Position numbers and translations under genes: made by a program
Assembly: GCF_036884655.1 (NCBI RefSeq)
Contig: NC_088339.1
Location: 26,927,501-26,991,500 of the forward strand
Reading direction: 5' to 3'
DNA length: 64,000 nucleotides
DNA from: Musa acuminata AAA Group
Lineage: Eukaryota; Streptophyta; Magnoliopsida; Zingiberales; Musaceae
Notes under the pieces: model-generated
Told to the model about the DNA's origin: nothing
The model's database searches: none
What the model saw: only the letters and a program-made list of their open reading frames with translations
Shown here: piece by piece, positions 48,917 through 60,197 of the stretch
How the letters are laid out: each line of letters begins with the position of its first letter
Position numbering within the stretch: position 1 is the first letter of the stretch

Positions 48917-49918
48917 GGTGACCAACAGCAACACGATCCGACTGGGAACAAAGGAAGCGGGCCGAAAAGGCAGAAATAAAAAAGGACGGACCTGTCACTT
49001 TAGGGTTAGGGTTTGGGAAGGAGACGCCGAGAGAGGCAGGATTTTGGGTCGGGCGAAATCGAAACTTTAAAACGTTAAGGAGTGAAATTTAAGGCGGGGA
49101 GATTGGGGCGGGATGTCGGAAAATTTTTGGCCGACACGTCACCGATCCGTGGGATACTACACTATTGGGACTTATCACTTAGTGCCAATTCAGTGGCACC
49201 GCCATAGGGTTATCGGATCCGGATCCTATCTGGATCTATAAAGCCTATTGGAATGCAGCCCATTAACCCAACCTATCTTGATTTGGGTATAGTAGTTGAT
49301 TGGACCGTGCATCGTTACGATAGATTTTTATGTATGTTTAACATCCATCCGAAAAATCGAGGTTTAACGTAGAACAGAATGGCGACAAATATTAGTCTCT
49401 TCGAGTTAAAGAACAATATAAAAAAATACTCGATATTTTTTAAGATAATAATAAAAAATAGAGTCAACAACAATAATGTTCGAAAGCATATATACATTTA
49501 TTTTAAATAATAGTTCAAGTTTCTAAATTACTTTAAAATAATTTTTAGAATTATCAATTCAACGCCTTAGTTCGTCGATGACCTTTCAAACTATGAGATA
49601 TTTTAGATGAGGTGCTACAGCACTAAATCATCGTTCCAACAGCCTATGACAATATTTATCTGTCTCATACGCTTACATATTCAACACGCGTCATTTGCTT
49701 ATATAGAAGACGTGGCCGATATGACGTCATTTAGTTTTGATCAACGGATACGGATTCTCTTCAACAATTTCAACAGATGGTCAATTCGAATGATTTCGGG
49801 ACTCGCCATGATAAAAGCGGACGGCTAGGATCTAGTGATTAGGTGTGTAACCTAGTGAGTTCCACGTCCTTTTCCTGTTTGGTCAATCCGCTCATCCTTG
49901 GGATCGAGAGACTAGGCG
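48917..49918. other. Divergent intergenic region between HMGB and acyl-activating enzyme genes
   Basis: The two genes are transcribed away from each other. The first 250 bases are GC-rich HMGB leader and promoter; 49.3-49.6 kb is AT-rich; the last 300 bases lead into the acyl-activating enzyme. No other feature is recognised. Confidence 0.5.
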
Positions 49919-52548
49919 ATGGAGGAGAGAGAGTTCGGCGGAAGGAGGACGATGGAAGGCAGCATCCGGTGCTCGGCCAATTACGTACCGCTGTCTCCGC
50001 TGAGCTTCCTCGAGCGCGCGGCAGTTGTCTACGCCGATCGTACCTCCGTCATCTACGGCTCCACCACCTACACCTGGAAGCAGACGCGCGATCGCTGCCT
50101 CAGGCTCGCTTCCGCCCTCTCCACCCTCGGCATCTCCCGCCATGACGTCGTAAGCTCCCTCCTTATCAACTCTGGTCTGTAGCATAGAGTCATATGATTC
50201 CTTGTTTTCTCTATTCCCTTTTAGTATCAGTTACTGGCAGTAGCTATGTGGATCTCAAGACTTCAGACTGTGAGTTTCCTTCATGTGAAATAATAGCATT
50301 ATTTGGACTCATGGATGACGCCGTCACAGTGGCATGCCCATGATTTAGGCCAATACATAAGATTAATTCATGCGATTCATATTTTTTTCGACCTCAATTT
50401 GCTTTTTTTTGGTTCATTTTGTTGTTTGAATTGATATAAATCTTTTGTTCGGGAATCGTTCTAATACCTCAGATTTTAAACTTGATCGAACTGCTGGCTT
50501 TTCAATTAGAACCCTGGCTTCTAGTACGTCTTGTAAATATTACGTTGCAATATTTGCTAGATGGAGGTAAACTATGACAATATCTGAAATGTTCGTCGTC
50601 CGTCCTCCAGTTCATCACTCTTAAACTAATGCTTTTACTATCTTATTGCATTTGTATTTATCAAAATCATGATAAAGAAGTCACAATTATATGCTCCAAG
50701 ATCATGTCTGTAATTATTATCCTGTACTCAGGCATGGACTGAGAGTGTCATTCAGGTCATAGTTATTGCATTATTCATGATGAAGAAGATTAATAAAATG
50801 CATCTTTTGTTATTCTTTTAAATTATTTTTTTTTTAAAAAAAATTACATTACATTAAATGAGGTACATGATGCTTACATGTGGACTTGAGCATGAGACCT
50901 ATCACTTGTGCTTCAATATACTATTCAATCTGGATTTTTCAATAGAGATGCATCTTTTTGTAGTTAAAATTGTATTCGCATGCCCTCTGTTAATAATAGT
51001 TAAAATTGTATTCACATACCTTCTTTCAAGATCTTATTCATAGTTAATCTAGGGATTGTTAATTACTGTTACAACCAGGTTGCTGTGCTTGCCGCAAATG
51101 TTCCAGCTATGTATGAGCTACATTTTGCTGTCCCAATGGCCGGTGCTGTTCTCTGCACACTCAATACACGGCATGATTCAGCCATGGTCTCTGTTCTACT
51201 TAAGCATTCAGAGGCAAAGATCTTCTTTGTCGACTCCCACCTTCTTGAAATTGGCCAGGGAGCATTAAAGCTTCTCTCTGAGTCCAACATCAACCCTCCC
51301 ACTATGATCATAATCTCGGATTTTAATGACTCCATTCCCATAGTCCGAGGTGTTCATATGTCACTTAATGCAGATTATGAGACCCTTCTGCAAACTGCCC
51401 CTCCTAACTTTGAGATCAAATGGCCCAATGATGAATGCGATCCAATCTCGATAAACTATACTTCTGGCACTACTTCAAAGCCAAAAGGAGTCATCTATAG
51501 TCACAGAGGTGGATACCTGAATGCCATCGCAACGATTCTTTCCAATGACATAACAACAATGCCAGTTTATTTGTGGACTGTACCCATGTTCCATTGCAAC
51601 GGATGGTGCCTTGCATGGGGCATGGCAGCTCAAGGAGGCATCAATATCTGCCTCCGAAATGTTACAGCAAAGGCCATATTTGATATGATTGCCCTTCACA
51701 AGGTAACCAACTTGGGCGGTGCACCAACAGTCCTTAATATGATCATAAATGCGCCAATCACAGAAAGAAAACCACTTCCTGGAAAAGTAGGAGTGATGAC
51801 TGGTGCTGCACCTCCCCCTTCCCAAGTCTTGTCCAAGATGGAAGAGCTGGGTTTTACTGTCACTCATGCTTATGGTCTCACTGAAACTTATGGTCCAGCA
51901 ACTGTATGTACTTGGAAACCTGAGTGGGATGCATTACCCCTCGAGGAAAGAGCGAAGCTGAAGGCCCGCCAGGGGCTTCATCACATTGGAATGGAGGAGA
52001 TTGACATAAAAGATCCGGTCACCATGAAGAGTGTTCCTGCTGATGGGCATACGATCGGAGAGGTGATGTTCCGAGGCAACACAGTGATGAATGGGTACTA
52101 TAAGGATCTAAATGCAACAATGGATGCTATGAGTGGAGGATGGTATCGATCAGGGGATCTTGGAGTCAGGCAAGCAGATGGCTATATACAGATCAAGGAT
52201 CGATCAAAGGACATTATAATATCAGGTGGGGAGAATATAAGCTCAATTGAGGTGGAGTCAGTGCTCTTCAGCCACCCGACAGTGCTTGAAGCAGCAGTAG
52301 TTGCAAGGCCTGATGACTACTGGGGTGAGACACCCTGTGCATTTGTCAAGCTGAAGGATGGTGTTAATATCAGTGCAGAGGATATTATGAAGTTTTGCCG
52401 TGCTCGATTACCTCATTACATGGCTCCCCGAACAGTTGTGTTTGAGGATCTACCAAAGACTTCCACCGGGAAGACTCAAAAGTTTATACTTAGGGAGAAG
52501 GCCAAGGCCATGGGAAGCATCTTTAGGAAGGGTGGAAGCAAGCTTTGA
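49919..52548 (+). CDS. Peroxisomal acyl-activating enzyme (acetate/butyrate-CoA ligase, AAE1/AAE7 class)
   Basis: Two exons, 49919-50149 and 51079-52548, join in phase 0 (GDV-type donor, VAVLA acceptor) to give 566 residues. AMP-binding superfamily motifs are present in order: the P-loop [31 protein letters not shown], the hinge [14 protein letters not shown], and near the end [10 protein letters not shown] with the catalytic lysine. The domain order is that of acyl-CoA synthetases: substrate + ATP + CoA gives acyl-CoA + AMP + PPi. The sequence is close to plant AAE7/ACN1 and relatives, which activate short-chain acids. The protein ends SKL, a canonical PTS1 signal for peroxisomes. A second in-frame ATG at 49952 could also start the protein ([20 protein letters not shown]). 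Substrate preference is inferred. Confidence 0.94.
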
Positions 52549-54388
52549 AGTCCTTGTACCAGTAGGCAGAGGTGATCGATGAATCATGCAACCTCTCACC
52601 TGGATTGTAATATTATTCATTAGAGTCAATGTGTTATGACTTAAACTATAAACTTATATGATATCACAAACGAATTGCTCTCTAGATGAGGCATGTATTT
52701 AGTGATTTAAACTCATGAAGATATGTCTGAGTTTCCATTCATCTGATCAACGTTGCAGTTCGATCTAAGCAGTGTTTTATGTGAGTTGTGCGTCTATGAC
52801 TGTTGTGGCAAACGCCTTAAAACTAGGGGTTGGTAAACCCCACATCATATAGCATGAATTGCTGTCATGGACACTTAACAGCACCATGGAGAATATGTTA
52901 TTCCTTTGGTTAAACTATGCGTGTAAAACATTTAACACCGTGGAGACCGGAGGCGCCGGGGGTGGCGGGGCGCCGCACAAGGAATCATGGCTGACTAAGC
53001 CCCTTGGTGTTTTGAATCTTTGCTTGTACAACAGAATACATTGTATTCATATTGCATCTTGGCAATTCAGACACCTATCATGTCTTTGTTTCCATCTCCA
53101 AGCATGCTCTGTAGTCTTCTTGTTCCACCGATTGTCTACCAGTTCTCCAGCAGCAAGAGTAGTAAATATATGCTAATAGATCTGGAACATGCTTTCTAAA
53201 TCATTTTTGTCTTACAGAAAGCATCTTTTCATATGATCATCAAACATGGAGCTTCTTGGTCACATGTATAAGATGACTTTGTCGAGGTCAGAAACCTTTT
53301 GTCTTGGCATAAAGCATCTTTGAGTTTTAAGTTATGGGTACTTTTTAACCAGCTGTTTCCTGTCCAAGTAAGATAGTTAAATTCTTTTTGTTGTTAAATC
53401 CTGTAGGATTTTGTATAATATGCTATTTATCATTATTGTCTTTGTTCTTATATATTCTTTTGAAGCGTATTTTATATGAATTCTGTCGCTTATTCTGTCA
53501 TACTTTAGCTCCTAAAGTGCTATTATAATAATTTTTACAGTGATAAATAGATAAACAATCTTTGAATGGATCCAAAAGAGCCATTTATTTGCATCTATGA
53601 GATGTTAGTGTCATCTGGCTAAGCTACATCTACAAAAAACCAAACACCAGCTTTGCTGAGTTTTAAGAAGCATATAACATACATATGATTTGTTCATCTT
53701 GATTCCTTGTGTATAATAGCCATTCAAGTTTGGAGAGACAATGAGAATCTTAGAAAGTATGGCAGTCCAGGTGACAACCAATTTAAGTATCTTTCTTAGT
53801 TTAGCAAACAATTATTGTGTACACTAGCATTGCAAACAATTATCTTTCAAAAAATTAGATTGTAATGCAATAGTTGACGACACTAAAATCCATATTTTTG
53901 CAACCCTCACTCGCGCGCGTGCATGCACACACACACACACATATATATAACTGAATTTGGTCATTTAATTGAAGGTAAGATGTCAACTCTGTCTGACAAG
54001 TCAATCTCCAACCTTTTATGCCTATGGAGAAGCCGTGATAGTTATTTTGGTTTCTTTTCCTTGATGTCTTTGACTTTGAGTTACTTCAGTTCTAACTGGA
54101 CACTTGAACTACTTAATTTGTGATCTCTAATCCAAATTCTTCTTTAAATTTGACAGAAACCAATTTACCGGATGAGAAGGCAACAAGTTCATTCAAAAAA
54201 AGTATCTGAGGCCAACAAAATGTCCAACACATGAAGGTGAGCACCTTGATGAATGACTTCCATTTCATGAAGCGTCTATTCTATACAATTTTACATCTCT
54301 TATGCATGCAAAATTGGAATTCATCAGCTTATCCTTTAAAATGCGGATGCCAATGATGGGGGTCAGGCACAGAGCGTTTGATGAACAT
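52549..54388. other. Intergenic between convergent genes
   Basis: 3' flanks of the acyl-activating enzyme (left) and the DUF241 gene (right, minus strand). The only structured feature is the alternating purine/pyrimidine tract at 53912-53949. Confidence 0.5.
53912..53949. repeat. 38-nt perfect purine/pyrimidine alternation (CG, CA, TA dinucleotides)
   Basis: From 53912 every base alternates pyrimidine and purine: four CG units, a mixed TGCATG section, then (CA)n and (TA)n. Such tracts are prone to Z-DNA and cruciform structure under negative supercoiling, and to length change. This is seen directly. Confidence 0.95.
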
Positions 54389-55267
54389 CTAGAGGCTGAG
54401 AATGTTAAGGAGTGACACCCTGTTCTGGATCAGTCTCCGAAACAAGTGTTCCAAACCATTCTCAAGATCTCCAAAACTGATCTCAAGTGCCTTCAACTGA
54501 TTTTGGCCCATCATTGTCTTCTCAGCATCAGCATCTTGAAGAGCTGCACATAGGGAGGAGGCATCTGCATGCCATATTCCAAGTAAGCCCTTCTTGGATG
54601 CCACTCGCATAGCCTTGGAGGCAAAAGGCCACCAGGTTGCTTTGGTTTTTGGCATGACCAATGATTGCAAGATTGAGAAAAGGAGAGATCTGGTGATCAT
54701 TCTTGCTTCATTCAGTAGCCTTGAGATCACTGGGAGATCTGAATCTTCAGAGGTAAGAGAGACACACTGACATTTGGCATCCATCTGCTTCAAATCTTTA
54801 TAGCACTTCTTGATGGTCTTCTGTGTCTCCTTTCTTGAGCAAATGTAGGCCTGCACTTTTTCTCCGGTAGAACTGTCACCTCTTCTTCGAAGCGCAAGCT
54901 GAAGATCTTGCGCATGCTCTTTTGATGTAACGACTGCATCCTTCATGGTACCACAGAGGTCCAACAACCTCATTGATCCATCAACATCCTCCTCCAAAGC
55001 TTTTGTTTGGTTGGAGCGGCGTAGGCCTTGCTGGATGTTTGGTTGGTGAAGAAGATCTTCGATGCCATCATACAGAGCAGCAAGATCTTTCAATCCATTG
55101 CAGATCACCTCGTTTGTGATGGAGGACAGAGATGCAAGTGATGATTCTACAAAAGGCTTCAGTTTGTGCAGCTCTTCTTCGACCCTGAGCGTAGTTGGAT
55201 GAGTTCGGGAAGGCAAACTCACTGAACGAACATGGAAGGTCTTCTCTGTTGTGGTAGAACTGGCCAT
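54389..55267 (-). CDS. DUF241 family protein (BYPASS1-related)
   Basis: An intronless gene encoding 292 residues, the usual size for the plant DUF241 family. It has the family pattern: a short basic/Ser-rich N-terminus (HVRSVSLPSRTHP), then mostly helical sequence with LHKLKPF, GLKDLAALYDGIEDLLHQP, MRLLDLCGTMKDAV, an RRRG basic turn, KKCYKDLKQMD, and the C-terminal LEISFGDLENGLEHLFRRLI. The function of this branch is unknown; the distant relative BPS1 limits a root-to-shoot signal. No membrane segment is clear except a weak hydrophobic stretch (SLLFSILQSLVMP). It is convergent with the acyl-activating enzyme gene. The start is the only ATG that includes the full N-terminal motif. Confidence 0.9.
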   Translation of the reverse strand: MASSTTTEKTFHVRSVSLPSRTHPTTLRVEEELHKLKPFVESSLASLSSITNEVICNGLKDLAALYDGIEDLLHQPNIQQGLRRSNQTKALEEDVDGSMRLLDLCGTMKDAVVTSKEHAQDLQLALRRRGDSSTGEKVQAYICSRKETQKTIKKCYKDLKQMDAKCQCVSLTSEDSDLPVISRLLNEARMITRSLLFSILQSLVMPKTKATWWPFASKAMRVASKKGLLGIWHADASSLCAALQDADAEKTMMGQNQLKALEISFGDLENGLEHLFRRLIQNRVSLLNILSL

Positions 55268-55360
55268 TGTTGCCTTCTTCTCTGCTAACCACTTCTCGAA
55301 TTCTATGAAGGATCGGAAGAGGAGGGTGAGGGACTTGGTTCTGGTCCTTCTGCTCTACTT

Positions 55361-55372
55361 CCTTATATATAG
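55361..55372 (-). promoter_or_regulatory. TATA box of the DUF241 gene
   Basis: On the minus strand this reads ctatatataagg, a strong plant TATA box, about 95 bp upstream of the DUF241 start codon, leaving a leader of roughly 60-65 bases. Confidence 0.7.
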
Positions 55373-56709
55373 ATCACAACAAATACAGAGCAGAAAGGGA
55401 GACAGCAAGAACCATAGCAAACCGTGGTCCATGTGATGGCAATGTGAGTCTTGGTTTGTGATGAAAGAGATGTAGGATTTCTGCCGACAGGTCTCTTTTC
55501 TTTATTACACATGATTACAACTGAAGTCTAATATAAATCTTCATCCGCATGGGTGGCTCAGTATGTGTCTCCAAGTTGTCTGCCAAATTAAGGATCCGGT
55601 GGTAGATCCAAGGCTAGCTGTTACATACTCTGATGAAGCTCTTGCCAAGAACACGAGGGAGGAAGGAGGGGAAAAGGTTCTTGCTGTTGATGCTGTTTTC
55701 TTGTTGCCAGTACTTTGGGAGACGAATTCTTACGACCCAGAGTTTAAGATGGTTGTTGTTCCTTCTTTGAAACATCATGTGTTGCTGCATCCGAGGACAT
55801 TGAACTCTAAAATGGTACTTGTTGAACTATGATAAGAATGGATAATGGATTGATCTTGACTATCATATAGTTTTTGTCACTGAACATCGATGATGCATAG
55901 ATGTCCTATTTTAATGTTTGTTTTTGAGTTGTCTGTTAGATTGTTGTCGATCTGCAGGTTGATCAAAGATAAGCTTCTATCTTGTCCGGTTAGATCCTGC
56001 TAAGTTGACATTAGAGAGTATAAAGCTATATTCGAGGCGGGAGATCCATCGCAGCCATAGGAACGCCTCGATCGATGGATCCATTCGAGATGGCGATATG
56101 TGAAAGCGGTATAATTGAGCTACAAAGGGCAATCAGAATTATGTAAGATAAGAAATGCATTGGGAATATGATCCTTTTTTTTTTTCTGAGGCTCAAATTC
56201 GAACTCAATATTAAAAAAATAATAATATAGTAAAATAAATCTAAAATAAAATATTTAAAAATATATATTTTTTGGTTGTTCGAATGTCAATCCAAACCCA
56301 AAAGAGGCCTTTTTTGTCATGTCCCTCGTGAGATAGTATCATAAGAGACCATTGAATTTAAGGTTGTGGATAAATATCAAAAATGATTATGTACTTTTTC
56401 TGATCATAAGAGACGTGAGGTAACAATCAATTAAGTCAACTTCTTAATTAAAGCAACATTAAGGTGTTAGTCTGATGGATTATGACATATCAGTTTGTTA
56501 ATGATGAGGAATCGATAAGATGGAGAGGAGATGATAGCATCATCCACAATAATCAACCTTGAATCAAAAATCTATTTTGTAACCTTTGAAGGAGGTACTT
56601 TGAAAATAACAAGATCTCTAACGACTCGATCATCTTGTAAGATCTTTGATATCTAATCCTTGTGCATTTTCTATATTATTTGAAAGTTTATTTCAATCAC
56701 TCATAATTG

Positions 56710-57460
56710 TTCTCCCTTAATATAAATTAATTATTATAAATAATATAATATTTTTATTTAAATTATTAACTTTTTTTGTTTGTGTAGTATGATTTAAAAA
56801 ACGATTAAAAATAATTTCCTTAATTATGTGGATAAGTTAAGAATTTTATTAATTAATTAAATTATTAATCGATTTATTTTCTAATGAGTGGTGTGAATTT
56901 TAAAAAGCACATAGATCAAATTTCGTTTTTATGTGTGAATAATAAGAAATAAATATTATAATTCTATCTTTGTATTAAAGTAAAATAAAAAAATAAAAAA
57001 AATTAAATTATTATTTATGGAAGCCTCATCCTTCATTGGTGTAAGGATCGAGGAAAGATCTTTGAGAAGAAGTAAGATTCTTTACTCTTTTCTAAACAAT
57101 TTTGATTAATATTTTGAAATTTTGAATGTTAGGATTATTAGAATTTTATGATGCATAATAATATTTAAATTTTAAAAATTTATAATTAATAAACAATGAT
57201 ACTTGATTTATGATGTTAGAATAATTATTTGATTTATAATAGTCATTAAGCTTAAATAAAATCAAAAATTATTTTAATTATTAAAATTTTTATTTTTGGA
57301 TTAATGCAATAATTTTAATTTATTTAATTAGATATATTTATGTTTTAAGAATTATATGAGAATTTTTATGATTTAATTAGTTTCAAATTTAAGATCACGA
57401 ATCTAAATTATTTAATTCATATATATTAAATTATTATTTAATAATTAAAATTATTAAAAT
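56710..57460 (-). repeat. AT-rich interspersed repeat, copy B (inverted relative to copy A)
   Basis: The reverse complement is colinear with 40915-41500 over most of its length. It is longer than copy A because of extra AT-rich segments, for example near 57,250-57,330 and 57,400-57,460. No coding sequence. Family unknown; a non-autonomous transposon or LTR fragment is possible. Confidence 0.75.
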
Positions 57461-57525
57461 CTAATTTAATAAGAGGGGACAAATTGGGAGTCTGATCTAA
57501 GTTAAGTTGATTAATGAGACTAGTC

Positions 57526-57866
57526 TATGTGGTTAGGTCCAACTTATATGGTTAGATATGACCTAGACTATATGCCCAGGTACGATCCAACTCATGTGAT
57601 CGATCTAGCTCATGTGACTAGGTATAGCTCAGCTCACATAATTAAGTATGACTTGACCCCATATGATTTGACCTATATGGTTATGCATGATCGAACTCAC
57701 GTGGGCAAGTACAACCTAACCCATGTAGTTATATACGATGTAACCCATGTAGCTATGTATGACTCAAACTCATGTAACTAAGTACGATTCAGCTCATATG
57801 ACCAAGCATGACCCAAGCCATGTGGTCAAGCATGGTCCAATTCATGTGACTAGGCATGACCCAACC
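57526..57866 (+). repeat. 24-bp minisatellite, about 15 degenerate units
   Basis: Units follow the pattern catgtgactaagtatgaccc plus four more bases. Eleven of the fifteen are exactly 24 bp; the others are 19, 18, 15 and 25 bp. Typical unit starts are catgtg, tatatg, cacgtg and catgta. Because most units are multiples of three, a frame stays open over much of the array and would read an eight-residue repeat like THVxKYDx. I regard it as a DNA repeat, not a gene. Confidence 0.9.
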
Positions 57867-60146
57867 CGCGAGATAAGTGTGGCCCGATTGAATGGTAAGA
57901 CTCGGCTTAGCCCGAAAATTACATCGCCCAGCTATGCGAGATGCGTTATACACATTATCACCCTTCTATCTAGTCCATTGTACCTCAACCCAACCTGATA
58001 ATTCAATTTGGACTCAAGTGAGTTAATTCAATTTGGACTAGAACCATGTGACGTGAAATTTCATCTCCTTTTATTGATTTGAGCTTGTTAATTGATTGAA
58101 TCATATATGTTTGATCGATTCAAATTGGTTTAGCGTGATTTCATACTAACTTAATTAGTTCAAACCTATTTGACCTAATTGAAATCAATCAAATCTAAAT
58201 TAGATTAGTTTAAGATAATTTTATACTAGTTCTATAACGATTTGAGATTGGTTTCATTAGATTCTAATCAAATTAAGTTTTGTTTAAGTTAATTAGGCTA
58301 TTCTAGTTAGGGTTTTAATTGATTTAGGAGTATTGAAAGATTGATGTCTCATGATTTTATGATTTTATGAACTATATAAATAAATAATCATGATTGTTTA
58401 TATATCTCTATCTATGGTAGATTGAGCAATTCCTTATGGATATTAATAGGTCATAAGACATGATAGTTGTATGATTAATCTATCTGTTATTGGGAGGAAT
58501 GTGTCTCCACTTGAGTGGGTGAGAGATATCACTTTATTTGTTGTTCGGAGTGTAATATGAGGTTCTCTCCATCAAGATATGTGAGTGAGAGATATCACAT
58601 GATAGATGTATACATTTGTTATTTAACTATCAAATATGTTATCAAGATGTGTGGCATATGATTGATACATGATTTTATTTACTATATAAGAATTATTATT
58701 TTTATATATGAGTTTAATAATAAATTAATATATTATTATTTTATATTAAATTATCGACATTTATATATGTTTGATAAATATAAAAATTAATTTTATAATT
58801 TTTTAAAAGTTCCTATCTATGTTGATATATATTTATTTTTAAAATAACATACTAATTTATAATAAATATGAGGCTTTGGATAGAAGAGATTTTTTTTTTT
58901 TATCACTTGTGGCTCTACCAAAATGACATGATTTTTTATTTAAAAATATTTATTATTATAAATTATAAATATTAAAATAATAATTTATTTTTTATAAATA
59001 TGAGATTTGATATTTTCTCATGAACTTATATTTCAATAGGGTATTTCAGCAAACTTGTTAATGATTGAAATGAAAAAAAATTCCACAGCATGAACAATAA
59101 ACTTCTTGATGAACTGTTACGGTTGGATTTTGATAGCTATCAGATCATTCGAGTCTCACCACATGTCGAGCTATGAACGTGGCGGCTAACTTCATACGCA
59201 TTCCTTTCTTGACAAATAATGTTAGTCTTCATTATTTTTTGCAATGTCTTAATCAAACAATCGACATTACGGACTTTTGACCTAGTTTGTGATTTTTCAC
59301 GTGTTTTCCATTTTCTAAACATTGCAAGTAGTCTGTCTTGATCGGCTCACATCATCAGTTTTCTTTTCATTCTTCCAGAAGATGTATCTGGTTGCCAGAG
59401 TCATTGATTTGATAAAGTTGGATGACACCAACTCTTAGTTGAATTCATCCAAAAATTTGATGCATTGTAATGAGCTCAATATGATAAAAGAGAGGGCTTC
59501 TGCATGTAAAATCTTATGATCTTAATATCATATTATTTTTGAAAATATTCGTATGAATGAGATAATAAAAGATGAATAATTTACATAATTAGTGATTAAA
59601 AGAATTGAATTACATAGATTATATTTAACTCAGAAGATATGAGTCTAAGCTTTTTGAGCTTAATTTGTATCTGGCAAATCAATATTCGATTTCTAATAGT
59701 CAGATACTTCTAGAAGATCGTATACATATTTGATGAAGCAATGTGTACTTATCACAACTAAAGAGGTACCCAATAGACCTCAAATGGGAAACACCAAATT
59801 ACATAAATTAAAAATAATCATTTACGAAATAAGAAATATCATCAAAATAATAAGATGAAACTAGAAAGACCATTATAACACCAACATAATTATTCGAAGA
59901 GAGGAAAGTACTTCATATATCACTCATTTAATGGTCATGTACGAAACTAGAAATACCATCATCATAAGATCATTTTGGCATAAGAAGCAACTCGGCCAAT
60001 TCCACACTCATTATTATGTGGAACAGGAAGGAACAACAACCACGACAATTCCTGCACGACAATTAAATCAACGTCACAGTCAAAGCACGTGTCAATTTTG
60101 ACCAACATGTAACTTGGAATAGAAGCAATCTCTTCTCCAAATTTTG

Positions 60147-60152
60147 TATATA
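60147..60152 (+). promoter_or_regulatory. TATA-like element of the GDSL gene
   Basis: A tatata motif about 46 bp upstream of the start codon at 60198, close enough to give a very short leader. Placement is plausible but not proven. Confidence 0.4.
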
Positions 60153-60197
60153 GCAGGTACCAACCATGTGGCAATCACAACCTTAAGCTCGTTGCCG

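Larger units (their letters stand above)
55380..60140. other. 4.8-kb gene-free, AT- and repeat-rich region
   Basis: 55.5-55.85 kb has a short open frame with no recognisable match. 56.7-57.46 kb is the inverted AT-rich repeat, 57.53-57.87 kb the 24-bp minisatellite, and 58-59 kb AT-rich sequence with many imperfect ttgatt/gattcaa-type words. 59.05-60.1 kb is unstructured. Confidence 0.55.

Noticed and set aside
55563..55832. 89-codon frame with protein-like text (VDPRLAVTYSDEALAKN)
   Set aside because: Some segments look coding but no start context, partner exon or family could be supported.
57526..57866. CRISPR-like array
   Set aside because: Units are contiguous and degenerate with no spacers, in a plant nuclear genome.
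57526..57998. The minisatellite as a repeat-containing protein gene
   Set aside because: The open frame breaks where unit length is not a multiple of three, lacks a promoter or splice partner, and is explained by the 24-bp period.
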